Assembly: GCF_002737765.1 (NCBI RefSeq)
Contig: NZ_PEGG01000004.1
Location: 1 to 16,687, forward strand
Direction of reading: 5' to 3'
From: Caulobacter sp. B11
GTDB lineage: Bacteria > Pseudomonadota > Alphaproteobacteria > Caulobacterales > Caulobacteraceae
DNA: 16,687 nt
A model generated the notes under the pieces. It saw only the letters and a program-made list of their open reading frames with translations, was not told the origin of the DNA and ran no database searches. Each line of letters starts with the position of its first letter. Position 1 is the stretch's first letter. Shown piece after piece: positions 1-6,159 of the stretch. Position numbers and translations under genes: made by a program.

Positions 1-339
1 GAGCCGGGACTTGCTGAGCAAGCTGTGCGGGCCGGGGTTGCGGCCTATATCGTCGACGGCCTGGCGCCGGCGCGAGTTCGGCCTATCCTCGATGTGGCCA
101 TGAGCCGCTTCGCCCTAACCCAGCAACTGCGCGGCGACCTGGCTAAGGCCAAGGCCGATCTGGAGTCCCGCAAGGTGGTCGATCGCGCCAAGGGGCTGCT
201 GATGAAAGAACGGGGCCTCGATGAGGACGGAGCCTATCGGCTGCTGCGCAAGCTGGCCATGGATCGCGGCAAGCCCATCGGTGCCATTGCCGCCGATCTC
301 TTGGCCTTTGCGGGGATACTGAAGGGAGATGCCTCTTGA
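1..339 (+). CDS. nasT: NasT-type ANTAR response regulator, 3' part (5' end outside window)
   Basis: The reading frame is open from base 1 and ends at TGA 337-339, giving the last 112 residues. The visible part has the end of a receiver-like domain followed by an ANTAR RNA-binding domain over about the last 70 residues; its signature is SRKVVDRAKGLLMKERGLDE with a later AYRLLRKLAMDRG. NasT proteins are antiterminators: when nitrate or nitrite is sensed they bind a paired-hairpin motif in the leader of nitrate assimilation transcripts and let transcription continue. The next gene, overlapping by a few bases, is its partner sensor NasS, and a candidate RNA target lies at 1942-2031. The in-frame GTG at 25 is internal, not a start. 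The family is clear from the ANTAR domain; the NasT name rests mainly on the NasS neighbour. Confidence 0.9.
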   Translation, partial: EPGLAEQAVRAGVAAYIVDGLAPARVRPILDVAMSRFALTQQLRGDLAKAKADLESRKVVDRAKGLLMKERGLDEDGAYRLLRKLAMDRGKPIGAIAADLLAFAGILKGDAS

Positions 340-1499
340 GCGGATTGGCGGATCTGCGCCTGGGTTTCATCCCGCTGACCGATTGCGCGCCGCTAATCGT
401 CGCCAAGGCGCTGGGCTTCTTCGCGGAAGAGGGGTTGGATGTCGACCTCAGCCGTGAGGTTTCCTGGGCGACCATTCGCGACAAGGTGACCGTGGGGGCG
501 CTGGATGGAGCGCACATGCTGGCCCCGATGGCCCTGGCCTCAACCATGGGCGCAGGCGGCTTAGGCGATGCGGTCCCGATTATCGCTCCCCTGGCCATGA
601 ACCTGAATGGCAGCGCCATCACCGTGTCGGCCAGCCTGGCCGCCATGCTCCGTGACGTCGATCCGCAAGGCATGTCTCAGCACCCGATCACAGCGCGGCC
701 GCTGGCGCGGCTGGTTGAGCGGCGCAAGACGAGGGGCGAGCCGCTTCTGACCTTCGCTGTGGTCTTCACCTATTCTATGCACGCCTATGAACTGCGCTAT
801 TGGATGGCGGAGGCGGGGATCGATCCGGATCACGACATCCGCCTGGTCGTGACGCCGCCGCCTCGTATGGTCGAGCAACTTCGCCTCGGCGGCATCGACG
901 GATTCTGCGTTGGCGCGCCGTGGAACGCGGTCGCGGTACAGGAGGGGCTCGGTGAGGTTCTGATCAAGGCGTCGGAGTTTTGGCCCGGATCGCCTGACAA
1001 GGTGTTCGGGGTCAAGGCGCTGTGGGCCGAGACCTATCCGGACGAGCTGCGGGCGGCCCTGAGGGCTATGATCCGGGCCTCGGCCTGGGCTGACGACCCG
1101 GCCAACCGAGAAAGCCTGGTGGCGTTACTGTCGCGGCCCGAACACATCGGCGCGCCGGCCGAGGCCATTGACTGGGCTCTTCGGGACGAGATTGTGTTCC
1201 ATGACGGAGCAGCGGGGCTACCGCGCCGCGAGCATGCGCTTTGGTTCCTGTCGCAGATGGTCCGGTGGGGCCAGGTCGAGGCTGAACATGACCTGGGCTC
1301 AGCTGCGAACCAGGTCTATCGCCCGGACCTCTTTCGGGCTGCGGCGACGTCGCTGGGACCGACCATTGCGCCGGAGATGGCTTTCGCGGATGCAGCAAAA
1401 GGGCCAGCCATGACCCTTTTCGACGGGCTGGAATTCACGCCCGAAGCGGCTGCGCTCTATGCCGCTTGTTTCCCGATCACCCGCGTAAAAGCCATATAG
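336..1499 (+). CDS. nasS: NasS-type nitrate/nitrite sensor (NrtA/CmpA-like binding protein without signal peptide)
   Basis: A 387-residue protein resembling the substrate-binding proteins of nitrate and bicarbonate ABC transporters (opening RLGFIPLTDCAPLIVAKALG, then a G-L-D-V segment; later GGIDGFCVGAPWNAVAV). There is no signal peptide, and no ABC permease or ATPase follows, as expected for NasS rather than a periplasmic NrtA. In known NasS-NasT pairs NasS holds NasT inactive in the cytoplasm and releases it when nitrate or nitrite binds. The start is a TTG at 336-338 that overlaps the nasT stop, preceded by the ribosome binding site AAGGGAG at 322-328; the nearby ATG at 329 is in another frame. 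The overlap implies translational coupling with nasT. The reading frame is intact. Confidence 0.88.
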   Translation: MSGLADLRLGFIPLTDCAPLIVAKALGFFAEEGLDVDLSREVSWATIRDKVTVGALDGAHMLAPMALASTMGAGGLGDAVPIIAPLAMNLNGSAITVSASLAAMLRDVDPQGMSQHPITARPLARLVERRKTRGEPLLTFAVVFTYSMHAYELRYWMAEAGIDPDHDIRLVVTPPPRMVEQLRLGGIDGFCVGAPWNAVAVQEGLGEVLIKASEFWPGSPDKVFGVKALWAETYPDELRAALRAMIRASAWADDPANRESLVALLSRPEHIGAPAEAIDWALRDEIVFHDGAAGLPRREHALWFLSQMVRWGQVEAEHDLGSAANQVYRPDLFRAAATSLGPTIAPEMAFADAAKGPAMTLFDGLEFTPEAAALYAACFPITRVKAI

Positions 1500-1555
1500 G
1501 GTAGGGTATTGCCGCCGCTTTTGGGCGGTCAAACGCGAGAAAGACGAGCAAGGCG

Positions 1556-1819
1556 GTGCAGGAGAACGTCCGTCTGGCGGTCGCCGGCCAAAAATCGGCG
1601 GCCGAGCGCAGGGACTGGACGCTGCATAATCTGGAGCTGGTAGAGATGACCCAGGCCCGTGACAAGATGATGACCAACGGCCCCCGCGCGACGATCGGCG
1701 GCGTCTTGCCGGTGGGCCTGGATCGGCCGCGCGACCGGCTCGCGGCGGCGCAGAACATGTCCTACGTCCAAGCCCGCGCCGCGGTGATCGGATTCCTGTA
1801 CGCCCGCCGCGCCGCCTGA
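1556..1819 (+). CDS. Small hypothetical protein (87 aa)
   Basis: I do not recognise this protein. It runs from a GTG at 1556 to TGA 1817-1819; the frame is open back to 1505, just after an in-frame TAG, so the start is uncertain. Third codon positions are strongly G/C, like real genes here, which argues for coding. The protein is charged and partly helical (motifs AAERRDWTLHNLELVEM and NMSYVQARAAVIGFLYARRAA), with no membrane segment or signal peptide. It lies on the same strand, 56 bases after nasS, and a strong hairpin terminator follows its stop within 10 bases, so it is probably the last gene of the nasT-nasS transcript. A role in nitrate regulation is only a guess from position. Confidence 0.5.
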   Translation: MQENVRLAVAGQKSAAERRDWTLHNLELVEMTQARDKMMTNGPRATIGGVLPVGLDRPRDRLAAAQNMSYVQARAAVIGFLYARRAA

Positions 1820-1827
1820 CTGCTTAG

Positions 1828-1854
1828 CAAACCGGCGCCGCCGGCGCCTGTTTG
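1828..1854 (+). terminator. Rho-independent terminator after nasT-nasS-small ORF
   Basis: CAAAC (1828-1832) pairs with GTTTG (1850-1854), and inside it GGCGCC (1834-1839) pairs with GGCGCC (1843-1848) around a GCC loop, with one C/T mismatch between the two helices. The 3' arm carries the T-rich end TGTTTGT. It sits 9 bases after the stop of the small gene and would separate the regulatory genes from the transporter-nirBD transcript. Confidence 0.7.
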
Positions 1855-1877
1855 TGCAGCGATTGTGCGGCGCCGCA
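1852..1877 (+). promoter_or_regulatory. Candidate upstream regulatory sites for the narK-nirBD operon
   Basis: TTGTGC occurs twice, at 1852-1857 and 1863-1868, spaced 11 bases start to start (about one helical turn). The second copy runs into a perfect 12-bp palindrome, TGCGGCGCCGCA (1866-1877). It lies between the upstream terminator and the structured leader, where a promoter or activator site is expected. I see no convincing sigma-54 -24/-12 pair and cannot name the factor. Confidence 0.3.
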
Positions 1878-1941
1878 TAAGGCGTCGCCGCGCTGGTAAA
1901 GGCGGGTGACTCCCCGGCGGGGGTGGTCGCCAATGGATTTA

Positions 1942-2039
1942 GGCCTTCGGACAACGACGTTCGTGGCTGCCAGAGAAGACCGCTCGGATGCGGTCACCCA
2001 ACGGGCGCAGGCGCCCCTCTCGCAGACCGCACACGAAGG
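1942..2039 (+). promoter_or_regulatory. Leader RNA with ANTAR (NasT) target hairpins and a mutually exclusive downstream helix
   Basis: Hairpin 1: CGGAC (1948-1952) and GTTCG (1959-1963) pair around the six-base loop AACGAC, with A at loop position 1 and G at position 4, the known ANTAR-target signature; an outer helix pairs 1942-1945 with 1965-1968. Nine bases later hairpin 2 pairs GACCGC (1978-1983) with GCGGTC (1990-1995) around the six-base loop TCGGAT, which has G4 but U instead of A at position 1. The alternative: TGCGGTC (1989-1995) pairs perfectly with GACCGCA (2025-2031), enclosing a GGGCG/CGCCC hairpin (2003-2016). Hairpin 2 and this long helix cannot coexist. There is no U-run after the long helix; the ribosome binding site GAAGG (2035-2039) follows at once, so control of termination or of translation are both possible. 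Confidence 0.62.
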
Positions 2040-2046
2040 CATATCC

Positions 2047-3267
2047 ATGAATCTCCGCGAGTTCGCCAAGGTTGGACATCCTCCGACCCTGTTCGCCGCC
2101 TTCCTCTATTTCGACCTTAGCTTCATGGTCTGGGTGATCCTGGGCCCGCTGGGCGTGGCGATCGCCAAGGACTTCAATCTCGACCCCGCCCAGAAGGGCC
2201 TGATGGTCGCGGTGCCGGTCCTGGCCGGGGCGCTGCTGCGCCTGGTCAATGGGGTGCTGGTCGACCGCATCGGTCCCAAGAAGACGGGGATGATCGGCCA
2301 GTTGATCGTGTTGACCGGCCTGGTCCTGGCCTGGCTGGTCGGTGTTCACAGCTATCACCAGGTGCTGGCCCTGGGCCTGATCCTGGGCGTCGCCGGCTCG
2401 TCCTTCGCGGTCGCCCTGCCTCTGGCCTCGCGCTGGTATCCCCAGGAACATCAGGGTCTGGCCCTGGGCATCGCCGGGGCCGGCAATTCCGGCACCGCCC
2501 TGGCGGCGCTGTTCGCGCCGCTGCTGGCCAAGACCTATGGCTGGCAGAATGTCATTGGCCTGGCGGCCATCCCGCTGGCGGTGGCCTTCGTCATCTACAT
2601 GCTGATGGCCAAGGACGCGCCCGAGCAGCCGGCGCCCAAGAAGCTGACCGAGTATCTGGACGTCCTCAAGGTCCCGGACGCCTGGTGGCTGATGCTGCTC
2701 TACGCCGTGACCTTCGGCGGCTTTGTCGGCCTGGCCTCGTCTCTGACCATGTATTTCAACTCCGAATATGGCCTGGACCCGGTCATCGCCGGCTTCTTCA
2801 CCGCCGCTTGCGTGTTCGCCGGATCCTTCATTCGCCCGGTTGGCGGGGCCCTGGCCGACCGTCACGGCGGCGTGCGCACCCTGACCGTGGTCTATGCCCT
2901 GGCCGCGATCGGCCTGACGGTCGCCAGCTTCCAGCTGCCCTCGGCCTGGCTGGCCCTGGCGGTGTTGATGTTCTCGATGCTGGCCCTGGGCGCCGGCAAT
3001 GGCGCGGTGTTCCAGCTGGCCCCGCAGCGTTTCCGCAAGGAGATCGGCGTCATGACCGGCCTGATCGGCATGACCGGCGGGATCGGCGGCTTCTACCTGG
3101 CCTCGACCCTGGGCATGGCCAAGAAGGCGACCGGTTCCTATCAGCTGGGCTTCCTGGGCTTCGCCGCCCTGGCGCTGTTCGCCCTCTTCGCCCTGCACGG
3201 ACTGAAGACCCGCTGGCGGGCGATCTGGCCGACCCTGCACGCCGACGCCGTCCCGGTTCGCGTCTGA
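2047..3267 (+). CDS. narK: NarK/NasA-type nitrate/nitrite transporter (MFS)
   Basis: A 406-residue major facilitator protein with about 12 hydrophobic segments that moves nitrate or nitrite across the inner membrane. Nitrate-porter signatures are visible: GIAGAGNSG at residues 141-149 and GAGNGAVFQ at 315-323. Arg65 (ALLRLVNG) and Arg263 (FIRPVGG) match the two substrate-binding arginines known in TM2 and TM8 of NarK. The frame is open upstream to 1906, but ATG 2047 is chosen because GAAGG (2035-2039) lies seven bases before it and the protein then starts MNLREFAKVGHPPTLFAAF, usual for the family. It is the first gene of the operon after the NasT leader; nirB follows after 28 bases. It looks intact. 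Direction (uptake versus nitrite export) cannot be read from sequence, but the assimilatory context favours uptake. Confidence 0.92.
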   Translation: MNLREFAKVGHPPTLFAAFLYFDLSFMVWVILGPLGVAIAKDFNLDPAQKGLMVAVPVLAGALLRLVNGVLVDRIGPKKTGMIGQLIVLTGLVLAWLVGVHSYHQVLALGLILGVAGSSFAVALPLASRWYPQEHQGLALGIAGAGNSGTALAALFAPLLAKTYGWQNVIGLAAIPLAVAFVIYMLMAKDAPEQPAPKKLTEYLDVLKVPDAWWLMLLYAVTFGGFVGLASSLTMYFNSEYGLDPVIAGFFTAACVFAGSFIRPVGGALADRHGGVRTLTVVYALAAIGLTVASFQLPSAWLALAVLMFSMLALGAGNGAVFQLAPQRFRKEIGVMTGLIGMTGGIGGFYLASTLGMAKKATGSYQLGFLGFAALALFALFALHGLKTRWRAIWPTLHADAVPVRV

Positions 3268-3295
3268 TCCCGACCTCTTGAAGGTGAGCAAAGCC

Positions 3296-5809
3296 ATGAG
3301 CAACGCCCAAGACCCAGAAAGACTGGCCCGGGAACAACTGCCCCGGGAAAAGCTGCCCCGGGAAAAACTGATCGTCATCGGCAACGGCATGGCCGGCTGC
3401 CGGGCGGTCGAGGAGATCCTCAAGCGCGATCCTGACCGCTACGAGATCGCGATCTTCGGCGCCGAGCCCCGCGTCAACTACAACCGCATCATGCTCTCGC
3501 CGGTGCTGGCCGGCGAGAAGACCTTCGCCGAAATCGTCATCAATGACGAGGCCTGGTACCGCGACAACGGCGTCACCCTCCACGCCGGTCGGACGGTCAT
3601 CGGCGTCGATCTTGAGGCCAAGACCGTAGTGGCCGAGGGCGGCTTTTCCCTGGCCTATGACAAGCTGATCCTGGCCACGGGCTCGGACCCCTTCCGCCTG
3701 CCCTTGCCGGGGTCGGACCTTGCCGGCGTGGTCACCTTCCGCGACCTGGACGATGTCGAGGCCATGGTCGCGGCCTCGGCCCGGCCCGGCGCGCGCGCCG
3801 TGGTCATTGGCGGCGGCCTGCTGGGGCTGGAGGCCGCCTATGGCCTGGCCCGCCGGGGCATGGGGGCCACGGTCGTGCACCTGATGGACGTGCTGATGGA
3901 GCGCCAGCTGGACGAGAGCGCCGGCTTCCTGCTGCGCGAGGCCCTGCTGGAGCGCGGCGTCGGCACGGTGCTGGGCGCGCATTCCGAGGAGATCGTCGGC
4001 GAGGACGGCAGGGTCGCCGGCCTGAAGCTGAAGGACGGCCGCGTCCTTCCCTGCGACCTGTTGGTCATGGCCGTCGGCATCCGGCCCAACGCCACCCTGG
4101 CCCGGCAGGCGGGTCTGGCAGTCAATCGCGGCGTGGTCGTCGATGACGCCATGGCCACATCCGATCCGTCCGTGTTCGCGGTCGGCGAGTGCGTCGAGCA
4201 TCGCGGCCAGTGCTACGGCCTGGTCGCGCCGATCTGGGAGATGTGCCGGGCGTTAGCCGAACGCCTGACGGAGGGCGAGGGCGCCTATGAGGGCTCGGTG
4301 CTTTCGACCCGCCTGAAGGTCTCGGGCGTCGACGTGTTCTCGGCCGGCAAGTTCTCCGGCGGCGAGGGCTGCGAGGATATCGTGTTCCGCGACGCCGGGC
4401 GCGGGATCTATAAGCGGGTGGTCATCGAGGACGGCAAGGTCGCCGGGGCGGTGCTGTTTGGCGACGCCGCCGACGGCGGCTGGTATTTCGACCTGATGCG
4501 GGGCGGCACGGACGTGGCCGGAATTCGCGATACCCTCATATTCGGCCAGGCGATCACCGAAGGGCTGGCCGGCCTGGACCCTAATGCGGCCGTTGCGGCC
4601 ATGCCCGATACGCAGGAAATCTGCGGCTGCAACGGTGTCTGCAAGGGGGCGATCGTCTCGGCCATCACCAGCCAGGGCTTGACGACCCTGGACGACGTCA
4701 AGGCGGTGACCAAGGCCTCGGCCTCCTGTGGCTCTTGCACCCCGTTGGTCGAGCAGGTGCTGAAACTGACCCTGGGCGACGAATTCAAGGCCCAGGTCGG
4801 ACCCAAGTCGATGTGCAAGTGCACGCATCATCCGCACTCGGACGTGCGCAAGGCGATCATCGAGCTAGATCTGAAGTCGATGCCGGCGGTGATGCAGGCG
4901 ATGGAATGGACAACGCCCGACGGCTGCGCCTCGTGCCGTCCGGCCCTGAACTATTACCTGCTGTGCGCCTGGCCGGCCGAATATCGCGACGACAAGCAGT
5001 CGCGCTACATCAATGAGCGGGTCCACGCCAACATCCAGAAAGACGGGACCTATAGCGTGGTGCCGCGCATGTGGGGCGGCATGACCACGCCCGATGAACT
5101 GCGGGCCATCGCTGATGTCGCCGACAAGTTCGCCATTCCCGCCGTCAAGGTCACCGGCGGTCAGCGCATCGACCTGCTCGGCGTCAAGAAGGACGACCTG
5201 CCAGCCGTCTGGGCCGATTTGAACGCGGCGGGCATGGTCAGCGGCCACGCCTACGCCAAGGGTCTGCGCACGGTGAAGACCTGCGTGGGCAGCGACTGGT
5301 GCCGGTTTGGCACGCAAGACTCCACTGGCCTGGGCATCCGCCTGGAGAAGTTCCTCTGGGGCTCGTGGGCGCCGGCCAAGGTCAAGCTGGCGGTGTCGGG
5401 CTGCCCGCGAAACTGCGCCGAAGCCACCTGCAAGGACTTCGGCGTGATCTGCGTCGACAGCGGCTACGAGATCCACATCGGCGGCGCGGCCGGCCTGCAC
5501 ATCCAGGGCACCAAGGTGCTGACCCATGTCGCCTCCGAGGACGAGGTCGTGTGGGTCATCGCCGCGGCCATGCAGCTCTATCGCGAAGAGGGCTGGTACC
5601 TGGAGCGGGTCTACAAGTGGATGGCGCGCGTGGGCTTGGAGACCATCCAGGCCCAGGTCACTGATCCGGATCAGCGCAAGGCGCTCTATGACCGCTTCGT
5701 GTTCTCGCAGCGCTTCGCCCGCATCGACCCCTGGGCCGAGCGCGTGGCCGGTCGCCACAACGAGGAGTTCACCCCCATGAGCCGCCGGATGGAGTTCGCG
5801 CCCGCATGA
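3296..5809 (+). CDS. nirB: Assimilatory nitrite reductase [NAD(P)H], large subunit
   Basis: An 837-residue cytoplasmic enzyme that reduces nitrite to ammonium with NAD(P)H. In order: FAD/NAD(P) oxidoreductase region with GNGMAG near residues 29-34 and a second Rossmann motif GGGLLGLEAA near 172; a BFD-like [2Fe-2S] domain with Cys443, Cys445, Cys478 and Cys481; a ferredoxin-type half domain; and the siroheme/[4Fe-4S] ligands Cys663, Cys669, Cys703 and Cys707 (CVGSDWC and CPRNC). All expected cofactor cysteines are present. ATG 3296 is preferred over upstream TTG 3278 because GAAGGTGAG (3280-3288) is its ribosome binding site. The stop overlaps the nirD start (ATGA). Oddly, residues 10-24 are three copies of a five-residue repeat (see repeat at 3323-3367). 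Siroheme supply may be affected because the SUMT gene downstream is broken. Confidence 0.96.
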   Translation: MSNAQDPERLAREQLPREKLPREKLIVIGNGMAGCRAVEEILKRDPDRYEIAIFGAEPRVNYNRIMLSPVLAGEKTFAEIVINDEAWYRDNGVTLHAGRTVIGVDLEAKTVVAEGGFSLAYDKLILATGSDPFRLPLPGSDLAGVVTFRDLDDVEAMVAASARPGARAVVIGGGLLGLEAAYGLARRGMGATVVHLMDVLMERQLDESAGFLLREALLERGVGTVLGAHSEEIVGEDGRVAGLKLKDGRVLPCDLLVMAVGIRPNATLARQAGLAVNRGVVVDDAMATSDPSVFAVGECVEHRGQCYGLVAPIWEMCRALAERLTEGEGAYEGSVLSTRLKVSGVDVFSAGKFSGGEGCEDIVFRDAGRGIYKRVVIEDGKVAGAVLFGDAADGGWYFDLMRGGTDVAGIRDTLIFGQAITEGLAGLDPNAAVAAMPDTQEICGCNGVCKGAIVSAITSQGLTTLDDVKAVTKASASCGSCTPLVEQVLKLTLGDEFKAQVGPKSMCKCTHHPHSDVRKAIIELDLKSMPAVMQAMEWTTPDGCASCRPALNYYLLCAWPAEYRDDKQSRYINERVHANIQKDGTYSVVPRMWGGMTTPDELRAIADVADKFAIPAVKVTGGQRIDLLGVKKDDLPAVWADLNAAGMVSGHAYAKGLRTVKTCVGSDWCRFGTQDSTGLGIRLEKFLWGSWAPAKVKLAVSGCPRNCAEATCKDFGVICVDSGYEIHIGGAAGLHIQGTKVLTHVASEDEVVWVIAAAMQLYREEGWYLERVYKWMARVGLETIQAQVTDPDQRKALYDRFVFSQRFARIDPWAERVAGRHNEEFTPMSRRMEFAPA
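3323..3367 (+). repeat. Three in-frame tandem 15-bp repeats at the 5' end of nirB
   Basis: Copies at 3323-3337, 3338-3352 and 3353-3367 follow the unit CTGCCCCGGGAAAAG with one or two differences in the first copy and one in the last. They encode LAREQ, LPREK, LPREK just before the first beta strand of the FAD domain. The unit is a multiple of three, so copy-number change would keep the frame and only alter the length of the N-terminal extension. Confidence 0.85.
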
Positions 5810-6159
5810 ACGCGCCTGTCACACCGCCTGTCTGGATCGATGTCGGGGCGGTCACCGACGTGCCCCGTCGCGGGGCCCGCCGGGTGACCAGTCCGCGCGG
5901 CGACATCGCCATCTTCCGCACCGGCGACGGCGAGGTCTTCGCCCTGATGGACGCCTGTCCGCACAAGGGCGGGCCGCTCAGCCAGGGCATCGTCCACGGC
6001 CGGGCGGTGGCCTGCCCGCTGCACAACTGGTCGATCGACCTGGCGACCGGCGAGCCGATGGGCGCCGACAAGGGCAAGGGCTGCACGCCGGTCGTGCCGC
6101 TGGAGGTTCGCGATGGCCGCCTGCTGCTGAGCCTGTCGCTGGTCGCGGCCGATGGCTGA
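5806..6159 (+). CDS. nirD: Nitrite reductase small subunit, Rieske-type
   Basis: A 117-residue Rieske-fold protein that partners NirB in nitrite reduction. The Rieske ligands are complete: Cys51-x-His53 (CPHKGGPL) and Cys70-x2-His73 (CPLHNW), so this NirD should hold a [2Fe-2S] cluster; some enterobacterial NirD proteins lack these ligands. Its ATG overlaps the nirB stop by four bases, and its own stop lies inside the start of nasA (ATG 6152), so the three genes are translationally coupled. The frame is intact and length is normal for the family. Confidence 0.94.
   Translation: MNAPVTPPVWIDVGAVTDVPRRGARRVTSPRGDIAIFRTGDGEVFALMDACPHKGGPLSQGIVHGRAVACPLHNWSIDLATGEPMGADKGKGCTPVVPLEVRDGRLLLSLSLVAADG

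Noticed and set aside
1939..3423. Long open frame on the - strand opposite narK (494 codons)
   Set aside because: Its product is a Gln/Gly/His-rich low-complexity string typical of the antisense of a GC-rich membrane-protein gene; narK on the + strand has clear family motifs.
3050..5758. Several long - strand frames opposite nirB
   Set aside because: They are antisense shadows with biased, motif-free composition; nirB is unambiguous in the opposite direction.
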